A stretch of 64,000 nt of DNA from Prevotellaceae bacterium (GCA_031266015.1 JAISBU010000008.1:1-64000), one strand, 5' to 3'. Positions 7,338 through 16,871 are shown, numbered from the stretch's first letter. A program made the numbers and translations. Notes: a model not told the origin generated them from the letters alone.

Positions 7338-8864
7338 ATGTCCGATAAGAAACCTATTAAAAGCGCGCTTATCTCTGTATTTTACAAAGATGGGCTTGAT
7401 GTCCTTGTAAAGGAGCTGGATAAGCACGGCGTAAAAATATACTCTACTGGAGGAACCCTTGAATTTATTGAAGGCTTAGGAGTAAAGGCTCAGCCTGTGG
7501 AGAGCCTGACCGGCTATCCGTCCATACTGGGAGGAAGAGTTAAAACTCTACATCCCAAGGTATTAGGAGGAATACTTGCCCGTAGGAGCAACGCGCAGGA
7601 CAAGGAGCAGCTATCGCAGTACGAAATTCCTGAGGTAGATTTGGTAGTGGTAGACCTCTACCCTTTTGAGGAAACTTTGGCATCAGGTGCGCCCGATGCC
7701 GCTATTATCGAAAAAATTGACATCGGCGGAGTATCTCTCATTCGCGCAGCCGCAAAAAATTTCAACGATGTGGCCATTGTTGCTTCACGCTCGCAATACG
7801 CCGAGCTGCTTGCCATGCTGCAAGAGAGCAATGGTGGTACCACGCTGCAAAATCGTCGCTATCTGGCAACGCAAGCTTTCAACGTATCATCACACTACGA
7901 TAGCGCTATTTTCTCCTACTTCAGCGCTAGCGGAGAAGTACCGGCATTCAAGCCCTGTGTAGAAGGAAAAATACCTTTACGTTACGGAGAAAATCCGCAT
8001 CAGAAAGCCAGCTTCTACGGCAAGCTGAACGATATGTTGGAGCAGCTGCATGGCAAAGAAATATCCTACAACAACCTGTTGGATATTGATGCTGCCTTGA
8101 GCCTTATTGCTGAATTTACCGAACCTACCTTTGCAATTCTAAAGCACAACAACGCTTGCGGTGTTGCAACACGTCCGACTCTGCTTCAGGCATGGAAGGA
8201 TGCGCTGGCCGGCGATCCCGTATCTGCATTTGGCGGAGTATTGGTTTGCAACCGTGAGCTGGATTTGGAATCCGCTGAGGAAATGAACAAGCTATTCTGC
8301 GAAGTGGTTATAGCGCCGTCATACGGCGGGCAAGCCTTGCAGGTATTGAAGCAAAAGAAGAATCGTATTATTCTTATTGCGAAAACATTCAAATTACCTG
8401 CCACACAATATCGCTCTCTGCTGAATGGCGTAGTGGTGCAAAATCGTGACACAACCATAGAAACAGAAGCGCAACTTACCCCGGTAACAAAAGCACGCCC
8501 AACGGCAGAACAGGTATTGGATTTGCTTTTTGCGAATAAGCTGGTAAAGCAGTCAAAATCTAACGCCATTGTGCTGGCCAAGAATGGTCAGCTATTGGCA
8601 AGCGGTGTTGGTCAAACTTCTCGGGTAGACGCGTTGAAGTATGCTATAGAAAAGGCAAGCTCGTTCGGTTTCTCGCTGAAGGGCGCCGTTATGGCTTCCG
8701 ATGCGTTTTTCCCATTCCCCGACTGTGTAGAAATTGCCCACAAAGCAGGCATCGTTGCAGTAATACAGCCGGGCGGTTCGGTGAACGACCAGCAAAGCAT
8801 TGACTACTGCAACGCCAATAATGTTGCAATGGTATGCACAGGTGTAAGGCACTTTAAACATTAA
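7338..8864 (+). CDS. purH: Bifunctional AICAR transformylase / IMP cyclohydrolase
   Basis: A 508-residue PurH that catalyses the last two steps of IMP synthesis: formylation of AICAR with 10-formyl-tetrahydrofolate and ring closure. The N-terminal cyclohydrolase (MGS-like) domain runs from KSALISVFYKDGLDVLVKEL through YSTGGT, GRVKTLHPKV and DLVVVDLYPFE. The transformylase domain contains LRYGENPHQKASFYG, the catalytic KHNNACGVA, DPVSAFGGV, and the C-terminal SDAFFPFPDCVE and VIQPGGSVND motifs. Length is normal (about 505-530). The ATG at 7338 is the natural start. The mre cluster begins 57 bp downstream, so purH and mreB may be co-transcribed. Confidence 0.97.
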   Translation: MSDKKPIKSALISVFYKDGLDVLVKELDKHGVKIYSTGGTLEFIEGLGVKAQPVESLTGYPSILGGRVKTLHPKVLGGILARRSNAQDKEQLSQYEIPEVDLVVVDLYPFEETLASGAPDAAIIEKIDIGGVSLIRAAAKNFNDVAIVASRSQYAELLAMLQESNGGTTLQNRRYLATQAFNVSSHYDSAIFSYFSASGEVPAFKPCVEGKIPLRYGENPHQKASFYGKLNDMLEQLHGKEISYNNLLDIDAALSLIAEFTEPTFAILKHNNACGVATRPTLLQAWKDALAGDPVSAFGGVLVCNRELDLESAEEMNKLFCEVVIAPSYGGQALQVLKQKKNRIILIAKTFKLPATQYRSLLNGVVVQNRDTTIETEAQLTPVTKARPTAEQVLDLLFANKLVKQSKSNAIVLAKNGQLLASGVGQTSRVDALKYAIEKASSFGFSLKGAVMASDAFFPFPDCVEIAHKAGIVAVIQPGGSVNDQQSIDYCNANNVAMVCTGVRHFKH

Positions 8865-8921
8865 TGACTATAGGTTTTTCAGGCATAAAAAAACAATCGT
8901 AATATTTTATAAACGCAAAGC

Positions 8922-9944
8922 ATGGGACTTTTTTCACTATTCACACAGGAGTTGGCAATGGACTTAGGTACAGCCAACACTGTACTCATCCACAATGACC
9001 GCATTGTGGTGGACGAGCCGTCTATTGTGGCTATCGATCAAAACACCGGCAAGCTGATTGCCGTGGGCGAGCTGGCGCGCCAAATGCACGGTAAAACGCA
9101 CGAGAACATCCGCACTATCCGTCCTCTACGTGATGGCGTGATTGCAGACTTCAACGCTGCCGAGCAAATGATTCGTGGCATGATTAAAAAAATCAACACC
9201 GGAAGCCGCCTCTTCAAACCATCTTTGCGCATAGTAGTATGTATTCCGTCGGGTTCTACCGAGGTAGAAATTCGTGCGGTGCGCGATTCTGCCGAACATG
9301 CCGGCGGACAAGACGTTTATATGATATACGAGCCAATGGCCGCAGCGCTGGGTATTGGCCTTGATGTAGAGGCTCCGGAAGGAAACATGATTGTTGACAT
9401 AGGTGGTGGTACTACTGAAATTGCTGTGATTGCCCTTGGCGGTATTGTATGCAACAAGAGCGTACGTATTGCCGGCGACGTATTCACCTCTGATATTCAG
9501 ACCTATATGCGCCACCAGCATAATATTAAGATTGGCGAGCGTACGGCAGAAGATATTAAGATTAACGTAGGTAGCGCTCTTACCGAGCTGGATAATCCTC
9601 CAAAGGATTTCACCGTTCGTGGGCCGAACCTAATGACCGCACTGCCTGTTGAAGTTCCTATTACCTACCAGGAAGTAGCTTACAGCCTTGACCGTTCAAT
9701 ATCCAAGATTGAAAGCGGCATTCTTGGCGTACTGGAGCAGACTCCTCCCGAGCTTTACGCCGATATCGTAAGCAAGGGAGTATACCTTGCGGGTGGTGGC
9801 GCATTGCTGCGTGGTTTGGATAAGCGCTTGTCGGAAAAAATCAACATACCTTTCCATGTGGTAGAAGATCCTCTTCATGCCGTTGCAAGAGGTACCGGTA
9901 TCGCTTTGAAAAACATCCACAACTTCTCATTCTTGATGAGATAA
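8922..9944 (+). CDS. mreB: Rod-shape-determining actin homologue MreB
   Basis: A 340-residue actin-like ATPase that forms membrane-bound filaments and directs lateral cell-wall synthesis. It shows phosphate-1 MDLGTANTVLI (about residues 13-23), the conserved DEPSIVAID, the phosphate-2 motif NMIVDIGGGTTEIAVIALGG and the adenosine motif VYLAGGGALLRGLD. Length matches family members (about 335-347). It heads the order mreB-mreC-mreD-mrdA-rodA on the plus strand. The MGLFSLFTQE N-terminus has the short amphipathic, membrane-binding character usual for MreB. The gap to mreC (108 bp) holds a strong hairpin. Confidence 0.97.
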   Translation: MGLFSLFTQELAMDLGTANTVLIHNDRIVVDEPSIVAIDQNTGKLIAVGELARQMHGKTHENIRTIRPLRDGVIADFNAAEQMIRGMIKKINTGSRLFKPSLRIVVCIPSGSTEVEIRAVRDSAEHAGGQDVYMIYEPMAAALGIGLDVEAPEGNMIVDIGGGTTEIAVIALGGIVCNKSVRIAGDVFTSDIQTYMRHQHNIKIGERTAEDIKINVGSALTELDNPPKDFTVRGPNLMTALPVEVPITYQEVAYSLDRSISKIESGILGVLEQTPPELYADIVSKGVYLAGGGALLRGLDKRLSEKINIPFHVVEDPLHAVARGTGIALKNIHNFSFLMR

Positions 9945-9966
9945 AAAATAACGCATTACACAAATG

Positions 9967-10015
9967 CTTGCGGTTTACAGAAAATTTACGCTCCGGTAAA
10001 TCTGTAAACCGTAAG
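9967..10015 (+). promoter_or_regulatory. Large hairpin between mreB and mreC
   Basis: CGGTTTACAG (9971-9980) pairs with CTGTAAACCG (10002-10011). Inside it ATTTAC (9984-9989) pairs with GTAAAT (9996-10001), leaving a three-base bulge and a 6-base loop; four outer pairs including one G-U extend the stem. No T-run follows, so it is less likely to be a terminator than an RNA processing or stability element that lowers mreC-rodA expression relative to mreB. Confidence 0.6.
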
Positions 10016-10052
10016 TCGTATGTTATTCTACTTTGCCTTGAGCATCTAGTCC

Positions 10053-10892
10053 ATGAACAACCTTCTAAAGTTTATACTTCGTTTTCACGATTTTATTCTT
10101 TTTCTAATTTTAGAAGGCGCCGCTTTTGCCCTTATCGCCAACAGCACCTACTACCAGCAAACACAGCTGTACAGTGCGTTGCAGATTACTCAAAACTACT
10201 TCTTTGAGCTGTTGAGCGATATGGCCGAGTACACCTCGCTGAGAGGTGACAACGCTGCCCTTGCCCGTGAAAACGCTCGTCTGCGCAATCAACTGGACTA
10301 CTACGTAAATCACGATACTGCAAAGACCGTAACTCGTGTAGACCCACGCAACGGTAAGCTGTACACTTACATTCCGGCTAAGGTTGCCAACCTTCCCACC
10401 AACAAGCAGAACAATTTCCTTATCTTAAATGTTGGCGAATGGGACGGCATACGTTCGGAAATGGGCGTAATATCCGACAATAGCATAGTTGGTATTGTTA
10501 TTAATACTTCGGCCCACTACTCTACCGTTATGTCGTTGCTCAATCGTGACTTCAAGATTAGCGCCCGGTTAAAACGTACCGGCTATTTAGGGTCGCTCAT
10601 TTGGGATGGACATAACTATCAGGAGGCATTGTTAACCGAAGTTCCGCAGCACGTGAAAATTGCAGTGGGCGACACGGTTGAAACCAGCGGCTACTCTGCC
10701 ATGTTCCCTGAGGGAATACAAATAGGCCAGGTATTATCGTACGAAACCAAGAAGGGCAACTTCTACAACATTCGCATTAAGCTGGACATCGACTTTAAGC
10801 GTTTGCGCCATGTAAAGGTGGTTAGGTTTACCTATCAAGCCGAACAGCGTTCGTTGGAGCGCAATTTGAATCTCGTGAAAATCGATGAATAA
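10053..10892 (+). CDS. mreC: Rod-shape-determining protein MreC
   Basis: A 279-residue bitopic membrane protein of the elongasome that bridges MreB with PBP2 and RodA in the periplasm. A hydrophobic helix at residues about 10-29 (FHDFILFLILEGAAFALIAN) is followed by a coiled coil (LRGDNAALARENARLRNQLD, about residues 64-88). The twin beta-barrel domain follows with YIPAKVANLPTNKQNNFLILNVGEWDGI, then the MGVISDNSIVGIV and SVMSLLNRDFKISA motifs of MreC. Length is normal. Its 3' end overlaps mreD by 8 bp, indicating translational coupling. Confidence 0.95.
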   Translation: MNNLLKFILRFHDFILFLILEGAAFALIANSTYYQQTQLYSALQITQNYFFELLSDMAEYTSLRGDNAALARENARLRNQLDYYVNHDTAKTVTRVDPRNGKLYTYIPAKVANLPTNKQNNFLILNVGEWDGIRSEMGVISDNSIVGIVINTSAHYSTVMSLLNRDFKISARLKRTGYLGSLIWDGHNYQEALLTEVPQHVKIAVGDTVETSGYSAMFPEGIQIGQVLSYETKKGNFYNIRIKLDIDFKRLRHVKVVRFTYQAEQRSLERNLNLVKIDE

Positions 10893-11418
10893 AAGCCTAC
10901 AACAAGTAATAATTGCAGCGGTACTGGTCATATCGCAGATTCTGCTATTCAACAATTTGCAGCTGCGCGGTATGCTCAACTCCTTTGTTGCGCCCAGCAT
11001 TTACGCGTTGTTCATACTCACCATGCCCATAAATACCTCCCGTGTTAACCTGCTGCTTTCGGCATTTGCCATAGGTATAGCGGTAGACGGACTTTCCGGA
11101 ACGTTGGGTATAAATGCGGCGGCTTGCGTTCTGATAGCCTACCTGCGTCCCACCACTCTACGCTTGCTTTTTGTACGTGAGGAGCGTGACAAGAGCGTTC
11201 AACCCTCCATTTACACGCTTGGGGTATTGAACTTTTTCTACTACACGCTACTTACTACTTTCATATTCCATCTGGCGCTATTTTTCCTGGAAGTTTTCAC
11301 TTTCTACGAGGCGTACCTAACCGTAGTCAGAGCTATACTTAGCGCTATTGCCGCCACCACAGCCATGATGGCTATCGAATTTATTTTTGTAAGAAAAAAC
11401 AACCGCTACCACAAGTAA
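10885..11418 (+). CDS. mreD: Rod-shape-determining membrane protein MreD
   Basis: A 177-residue protein made almost entirely of hydrophobic helices (five to six predicted, for example VIIAAVLVISQILLFNNLQL, SIYALFILTMP and FYYTLLTTFIFHLALFFLEV). Sequence conservation in MreD is low, but the position between mreC and the PBP2 gene, the size, and the conserved features LFNNLQL and FAIGIAVDGLSGTLGINAAA support the call. It overlaps mreC by 8 bp. It ends 4 bp before the GTG start of mrdA. Confidence 0.93.
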   Translation: MNKSLQQVIIAAVLVISQILLFNNLQLRGMLNSFVAPSIYALFILTMPINTSRVNLLLSAFAIGIAVDGLSGTLGINAAACVLIAYLRPTTLRLLFVREERDKSVQPSIYTLGVLNFFYYTLLTTFIFHLALFFLEVFTFYEAYLTVVRAILSAIAATTAMMAIEFIFVRKNNRYHK

Positions 11419-11422
11419 TCAG

Positions 11423-13270
11423 GTGAACGAATTTGCAAATAGAAAGACCTATATAATCGGATTTATTATTCTGATTTGCGGCGTCATTCTCTCCCGGCTT
11501 TTCTACATGCAAGTAGTAGACAGCACTTACAAGCGAGCCTCGGACAGAAACGTATTGCGCTACGAAATTCAATACCCTGCCCGTGGGCTAATTTTTGACC
11601 GTAACGGAGAGCTGTTGGTGGGCAACCAAACGGTGTACGATATTATGGTCATTCCCCGTGAAGTCAAAGATTTTGATACGTTGGCGCTGAGCAATATTTT
11701 GGAAATCCCAAAGTATCAAATCCGCAGTACGCTGGAAACCATAAAGGGCAAGGCGAAAAAACTGGCTGCCTACCAACCTGCGCTTTTCCGCAAGCAAGTA
11801 TCAGCGGAGGTTTACGCAATGCTACAAGAAAAGTGGTTCCGCTTTCCCGGCTTCTATGTTCAACCTCGCAGCATACGCTCCTATCCTCGTAAATTAGCCG
11901 GAAATCTTATCGGCTACATTGGCGAAGCTGATACGGCAAACGTATCGGGCGACCCATTTTATGTACAAGGCAGCTACATTGGTAAAATCGGGATTGAGCG
12001 CTCTTACGAAAATATACTGCGCGGCAAACGAGGCGTAAGCATCTATATGCGAGATGTTTACAATCGAGTAAAAGAGTCTTACGCCGGAGGAGCGTACGAC
12101 ACTGTTGCCGTAGCCGGATCAGATATCATTTGCTCTATTGATGCTGACTTACAGGAGTACGGCGAAAAGCTAATGCAGAACAAAGTCGGTAGCGTTGTGG
12201 CGCTGGAGCCCGCTACCGGAGAAATTCTTGCCATGGTGTCTGCACCGAACTTTGACCCCGCAATTTACATTGACGCACACCGGGCCGCAGAGCGTGCCGA
12301 GGTTGGCCTAGATCCGCTAAAGCCGCTGTTCAACCGTGCAGTCATGGCGCAATATCCTCCGGGATCAACGTTCAAAACGCTAAATGCTCTTATCGCACTG
12401 CAAGAAGGAACGGCAACTCCAGCTACCACTTACAGCTGCGACGGAGGCTATCACTACGGCAAGCGTAAGGTAGGCTGCCACGGGCATCCATCGCCCATCA
12501 ACATGGTACAATCTGTGCAAATGTCATGCAACACCTACTACTGTCATTTGTTTAGAGGCATTCTTGATAATCCGACTTACGGAAGCACGCAAAACGGATT
12601 CAACGTTTGGCGCAGGCATATAGAAAGTTTCGGTATTGGTCGCAAGCTGGATACGGATATCCCCAACGAGCTCCGCGGTATTCTTCCTACCGCCGCAACG
12701 TACGACCGTATGCACGGAGTCGGCAGGTGGAAATCTCTGAGTATCATATCTTTATCTATAGGCCAGGGGGAGCTTGGCGTAACTCCGCTGCACATGGCAA
12801 ACTATGCGGCTACTATAGCTAACCGTGGATTTTACTATACACCTCACGTTGCCAGGCAAATAAAAGGACAGAAGCTGGATAAGCGCTTCTTAACGCCTCA
12901 TCCGACTACCATAAGCTTCAGCCATTTTAATCCTATCGTACAGGGAATGTATTTGGCTGTAAACGGAGGCCCTGGCGGAACAGCCACTATTGCTAAAATT
13001 CCGGATATAGACCTTTGCGGAAAAACAGGTACGGCACAGAACCCGCATGGCGAAGACCACTCCGTGTTTATCTGCTTTGCGCCACGCGAAAATCCGAAAA
13101 TCGCCATAGCGGTTTACGTAGAAAACGGTGGTTTCGGAGCACGCTGGGCTGCACCTATTGCCAGCTTGATGATTGAAAAATATTTGAAACGTACCGTCGC
13201 TCGTCCGTGGATGGAAAACTACGTGATGAGCGGCGACCTACTATACCCCAATGCAGTCAAGAAGCAATAA
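11423..13270 (+). CDS. mrdA: Penicillin-binding protein 2 (elongasome transpeptidase)
   Basis: A 615-residue class B PBP that cross-links peptidoglycan during rod elongation. A membrane anchor lies at residues 9-28 (TYIIGFIILICGVILSRLFY). The dimerisation domain includes YPARGLIFDRNGELL (51-65) and SYPRKLAGNLIGYIGE. The transpeptidase domain has SxxK as STFK with Ser315 and Lys318, SCN at 369-371 and KTG at 535-537. The start is GTG at 11423, four bases after mreD. The 3' end overlaps rodA by 20 bp, so the two partner proteins are translationally coupled. All active-site motifs are intact. Confidence 0.96.
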   Translation: MNEFANRKTYIIGFIILICGVILSRLFYMQVVDSTYKRASDRNVLRYEIQYPARGLIFDRNGELLVGNQTVYDIMVIPREVKDFDTLALSNILEIPKYQIRSTLETIKGKAKKLAAYQPALFRKQVSAEVYAMLQEKWFRFPGFYVQPRSIRSYPRKLAGNLIGYIGEADTANVSGDPFYVQGSYIGKIGIERSYENILRGKRGVSIYMRDVYNRVKESYAGGAYDTVAVAGSDIICSIDADLQEYGEKLMQNKVGSVVALEPATGEILAMVSAPNFDPAIYIDAHRAAERAEVGLDPLKPLFNRAVMAQYPPGSTFKTLNALIALQEGTATPATTYSCDGGYHYGKRKVGCHGHPSPINMVQSVQMSCNTYYCHLFRGILDNPTYGSTQNGFNVWRRHIESFGIGRKLDTDIPNELRGILPTAATYDRMHGVGRWKSLSIISLSIGQGELGVTPLHMANYAATIANRGFYYTPHVARQIKGQKLDKRFLTPHPTTISFSHFNPIVQGMYLAVNGGPGGTATIAKIPDIDLCGKTGTAQNPHGEDHSVFICFAPRENPKIAIAVYVENGGFGARWAAPIASLMIEKYLKRTVARPWMENYVMSGDLLYPNAVKKQ

Positions 13271-14669
13271 CATACTGTCACGCCTCGATTGGGTAGTCGT
13301 GTTTATATGGATGGCGCTTATGGCCATAAGCGTTATCAGCATATACGCTGCCGTATATGACGATGAAGCCCGCGGCATCTTTGACCTGTCCACACGCAGC
13401 GGTATGCAGGCGCTTTGGATTGGCGTGGCGCTCATCATAGCAACATTTACCCTTATCATTGAGAGTCGTTTCTACTACGTATTCGCACAAATACTGTACG
13501 GGCTATCCATTCTGTTAATGATAGCAACGCTCATTTTCGGTAGAGAAATCAACGGGAATAAATCCTGGCTTTACGTTGGCCCCATCGGATTACAACCGGT
13601 AGAGTTCATGAAGCTGGCAACGGCGCTGATGTTGGCTAAAATAATGAGCCCGCATAGCTTCAGGCTGCAACATTTCAGCGATTTCATGAAGGCGCTAATG
13701 GTCGTTGCCGTGCCCATGGCGCTCACCTTTTTGCAACACGATACGGGTTCCGCACTGGTATTTACGGCATTCATAATCGTATTCTACCGAGCCGGGTTAA
13801 AACCCTGGATAATAATGACTTGTATCTTCCTTATTTTTCTATTCATACTATCCCTGCTGCTAACAGAAGAGGCTACCCTCATACTACTCGGTGGGCTGGT
13901 ACTGGCCATTTTCATGGTTACTACCAGAAAGTTCAAGCTAGGTTTTATTGGCGTAGCAATAATTGCCGCCATTACCTGCACGCTACACTATTTTCTCCTG
14001 CTTTTTGACGCCGAATTTGAGCTATACGAATCGCTGCTTATTGCGTATGCGTCAATACTTCCCTTTGCCATCATCTATGCGCTGTGGAATAAGCTGCAAT
14101 ACGTGCTGCTGCTGGTTGGCCTTTTTGTACTCTCGGTAGGCCTAAGCTTTTCGGTAGATTATATTTTTGACAACGTTCTAAAGGAGCACCAGCGTAACCG
14201 TATAAATGACACGCTGGGTATAGTATCCGACCTTAAGGGCGCAGGATATAACGTGTACCAGTCCAAAGTAGCTATTGGCTCCGGTGGATTCCTGGGAAAA
14301 GGATTTTTGGAGGGAACTCAAACAAAATTCAACTTTATACCTGAGCAAAGTACAGACTTCATTTTTTGCACCATCGGCGAAGAATGGGGATTCATAGGAT
14401 CATTGGTAGTTGTCGGATTGTACCTGCTTCTGCTCACTCGTATTCTCAATATTGCCGAACGGCAAAAAAAGCTGTTTGCCAAGCTATGCGGCTACGGCGT
14501 AGCCGCTATACTCTTCTTTCACATGGGTGTGAATATCGGCATGACTATTGGCATTATGCCCGTGGTAGGTATTCCGCTACCCTTCGTCAGCTACGGAGGT
14601 TCGTCGCTGTGGACCTTTACCATTCTGCTATTTATTCTGCTTAAGCTGGACGTTGCTCGTTACGAATAA
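13251..14669 (+). CDS. rodA: Peptidoglycan polymerase RodA (SEDS family)
   Basis: A 472-residue polytopic SEDS glycosyltransferase, the partner of PBP2, that polymerises lipid II. Family motifs include NGNKSWLYVGPIGLQPVEFMKLATAL, FLQHDTGSALVF, and near the C-terminus KVAIGSGGFLGKGFLEGTQTKFNFIPEQSTDFIF, EEWGFIGS and GIPLPFVSYGGSS. It is about 100 residues longer than E. coli RodA because of extra hydrophobic segments in the middle (about residues 175-300), which I believe is usual in Bacteroidota. The start overlaps mrdA; the 3' end overlaps the convergent acpH gene by 29 bp. Confidence 0.96.
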   Translation: MQSRSNNILSRLDWVVVFIWMALMAISVISIYAAVYDDEARGIFDLSTRSGMQALWIGVALIIATFTLIIESRFYYVFAQILYGLSILLMIATLIFGREINGNKSWLYVGPIGLQPVEFMKLATALMLAKIMSPHSFRLQHFSDFMKALMVVAVPMALTFLQHDTGSALVFTAFIIVFYRAGLKPWIIMTCIFLIFLFILSLLLTEEATLILLGGLVLAIFMVTTRKFKLGFIGVAIIAAITCTLHYFLLLFDAEFELYESLLIAYASILPFAIIYALWNKLQYVLLLVGLFVLSVGLSFSVDYIFDNVLKEHQRNRINDTLGIVSDLKGAGYNVYQSKVAIGSGGFLGKGFLEGTQTKFNFIPEQSTDFIFCTIGEEWGFIGSLVVVGLYLLLLTRILNIAERQKKLFAKLCGYGVAAILFFHMGVNIGMTIGIMPVVGIPLPFVSYGGSSLWTFTILLFILLKLDVARYE

Positions 14670-15237
14670 AATCAAACGACAGCCGCTGTAAATCCGGGAA
14701 AAAATCTCTGAAATTTTTCTCCAACACATCGTTGTGCCGCTTCAAAAACGCAACAGCCTCATGGCTCAGTGGAGGCAACGAGCTATAGCGGCTCATGATC
14801 TCCAAAGCCCGCTGTATTCCGGAAAGCTCCGCATACTTACACAACCTGTTCGTTAGCATGAAATGCCATGCAAAACCTTTTACGGTAGCAGGTAAGCTCG
14901 TGTAGCGCCCCACCGTATCCAGATAAAAAGTCCGGGAAAATTTTAAGAGAGGCGTTGAGCTGTACTCGTCAAAATTTTTCGCCAAAAAATAGTCGTAGAA
15001 AATATCCAAGAAAATACCGGAGTAACGTCCAAATGCAGGCCTTAATAACTCCTTGATTTTCAGAACATAAGGATGCCTGTCTGTAAAGGTATCAACCTGC
15101 CTGTGAAGCCTTATACCGCTCTGTACATCAGAAGGGTAGCCCAACAGCTGGTTTCCCTTCACAAAATCGGCAATAAAGCCGCCAATCTTGCGACCGGAGT
15201 TATCACCCGAAAGGTATATGTGCGCAAGATAGTTCAT
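14641..15237 (-). CDS. acpH: ACP phosphodiesterase (AcpH/DUF479 family)
   Basis: A protein of 198 residues from the preferred ATG at 15237; a further in-frame ATG four codons upstream exists but MNYLAHIYLS is the typical family N-terminus. AcpH removes the 4'-phosphopantetheine from acyl carrier protein and belongs to an HD-like metal-dependent fold. Conserved features are NYLAHIYLS, GGFIADFVKG, LHRQVDTFTDRHP and FLDIFYDYFLAKNF, with the His/Asp residues of the metal site in DFVKG and HRQVDTFTD. Length matches the family (about 193). It is convergent with rodA and overlaps its 3' end. A TAnnTTTG box lies 35 bp upstream. Confidence 0.85.
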   Translation of the reverse strand: MNYLAHIYLSGDNSGRKIGGFIADFVKGNQLLGYPSDVQSGIRLHRQVDTFTDRHPYVLKIKELLRPAFGRYSGIFLDIFYDYFLAKNFDEYSSTPLLKFSRTFYLDTVGRYTSLPATVKGFAWHFMLTNRLCKYAELSGIQRALEIMSRYSSLPPLSHEAVAFLKRHNDVLEKNFRDFFPDLQRLSFDFIRNEQRPA

Positions 15238-15271
15238 TGAGGCAACCACAAATCATTGACTTACAGATTAG

Positions 15272-15279
15272 CAAATTTA
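15272..15279 (-). promoter_or_regulatory. -7 promoter box for acpH
   Basis: The minus strand reads TAAATTTG, an exact TAnnTTTG match 35 bp before the acpH start, giving a leader of roughly 28 nt. The -33 element is not clear. Confidence 0.4.
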
Positions 15280-15408
15280 GTCAAAAATCAACGGTTTATG
15301 CAATAAATTTACTACCTTTATGGACAATGTTAGCGAGCGGTGTAACGTTCGGAATAATTGGCAATTTGCTCCTTTACCCTAAATTTTCTAACCTAATAAA
15401 ACAACCTT

Positions 15409-15852
15409 ATGACCCTTGAAATCTGGCACATTTGGATGCTTGCAGGCATACTGTTTATTATACTGGAAATCTTCACGCCTTCGTTCTACGCAGCCTGCAT
15501 TGGCGTGGGATGTATAGCTACCGGGCTTGCTGTTATACCCATGAATAGTGGAGGAATAGTTCAATGGATAATATTTGCGGCAGCCACCGCCCTCACCTTC
15601 ATGTACGTTCGCCCGTTTATGATGAAGTACGCCTACCGCAAGTCGCATAAAGTAAAAACAAATACCGACAGCCTGATTGGAAAAACGGGACGCGTAACAC
15701 AAGCTATTGACGCTACCGCAGGTACAGGACGTGTAGCAGCAGGCGGCGATGACTGGCGGGCTAAGACTGCTGACGGTAGCACGCTGGAAGTTGGCGCACA
15801 GGTAAAGGTGCTGAAAATAGAAAGCGTTACAATTACAGTTGAGAAAATATAA
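15409..15852 (+). CDS. NfeD family membrane protein
   Basis: A 147-residue protein with three closely spaced hydrophobic helices in residues 8-70 (IWMLAGILFIILEIFTPSFYAACIG, then IVQWIIFAAATALTFMYV) and a C-terminal OB-fold domain of about 65 residues (SLIGKTGRVTQAID... GRVAAGGDDWRAKTADGSTLEVGAQVKVLKIES). The GDDWRAK and VKV patterns are the NfeD hallmark. NfeD proteins partner with stomatin/SPFH proteins in the membrane, and one follows here 20 bp downstream. The pair is thought to organise membrane microdomains and protein quality control. Confidence 0.9.
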   Translation: MTLEIWHIWMLAGILFIILEIFTPSFYAACIGVGCIATGLAVIPMNSGGIVQWIIFAAATALTFMYVRPFMMKYAYRKSHKVKTNTDSLIGKTGRVTQAIDATAGTGRVAAGGDDWRAKTADGSTLEVGAQVKVLKIESVTITVEKI

Positions 15853-15872
15853 AATAAACACCCTAAAACAAC

Positions 15873-16871
15873 ATGATTATGATAACCGGCGCAACCCTCA
15901 TTTTTATTGCCATTGCCATACTGGTAGTGGTAATCGTACTTTCCGGAGTAAAAATTGTACAGCAATCCGAAACCGTGGTCGTTGAGCGTTTGGGACGCTA
16001 CGACCGTACGCTGACTTCCGGCATCAACATTATTTGGCCAGTTATTGATAAGCCCCGCGAAATTACCTGGCGCCAGATTATAACCGGATATAACGGTGAA
16101 AAAACAGCCGTTTTCCGTAAGCGCCAGCGCATTGACCTGCGTGAAGCGGTGTATGATTTTCCAAAGCAAAACGTAATTACAAAAGACAACGTAGTTACGG
16201 AAATCAATGCCATGATTTACTTCCAAATCATTGATCCGGTAAAAGCGCTATACGAGATTGAGAACCTGCCGCTTGCTATTGAAATGCTTACGCAGACCAC
16301 GCTGCGTAACGTAATCGGAGAGCTTGACCTGGATCAGACGCTAACCTCTCGCGATACCATAAACAGCAAGTTGCGCACTATTCTTGACGAGGCAACCGAT
16401 AAGTGGGGAGTAAAAATTAACCGTGTAGAGCTGCAAGACATCAACCCTCCAAAGGATATTCGCGATGCCATGGAGAAGCAAATGCGTGCAGAGCGTGACC
16501 GTCGCGCCAAAATACTTGAGGCAGAAGGTCTAAAAGGCGCACAAATACTTGAAGCAGAAGGAGTTAGAGAAGCGCAGGTGCAACGTGCAGAAGGTCATAA
16601 GTTGGCGCAAATTCTTACTGCCGAAGGACAAGCAGAATCACGCATAAAAGTTGCGCAGGCAGAATCTGAGGCAATTCGGTTAGTTACGGAAGCAATTTCA
16701 AAAACAGGCGACCCCGTTAACTACCTTGTTGCAATGCGTTACTTAGACACATTGAAGGAAATGACATCCGGCAAAGACAATAAGGTGGTGTACATGCCCT
16801 ACGAAGCAACAGGCGTGCTAAGCTCCGTAGGCGGTATAAAAGATATGCTTACAGGCGTTACAAAGAAGTAA
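15873..16871 (+). CDS. qmcA: SPFH/stomatin-like membrane protein (QmcA type)
   Basis: A 332-residue SPFH (Band 7) protein. The N-terminal membrane segment (residues 5-25, GATLIFIAIAILVVVIVLSG) is followed by IVQQSETVVVERLGRYDRTLTSGINIIWPVIDKP, the typical prohibitin-homology start. A long Ala/Glu-rich coiled coil covers residues about 195-270 (REAQVQRAEGHKLAQILTAE with repeated ILEAEG units). It ends MPYEATGVLSSVGGIKDML. It forms multimeric rings in the inner membrane and pairs with the NfeD-like gene immediately upstream. The ATG at 15873 is used, with an alternative ATG two codons on. Confidence 0.9.
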   Translation: MIMITGATLIFIAIAILVVVIVLSGVKIVQQSETVVVERLGRYDRTLTSGINIIWPVIDKPREITWRQIITGYNGEKTAVFRKRQRIDLREAVYDFPKQNVITKDNVVTEINAMIYFQIIDPVKALYEIENLPLAIEMLTQTTLRNVIGELDLDQTLTSRDTINSKLRTILDEATDKWGVKINRVELQDINPPKDIRDAMEKQMRAERDRRAKILEAEGLKGAQILEAEGVREAQVQRAEGHKLAQILTAEGQAESRIKVAQAESEAIRLVTEAISKTGDPVNYLVAMRYLDTLKEMTSGKDNKVVYMPYEATGVLSSVGGIKDMLTGVTKK

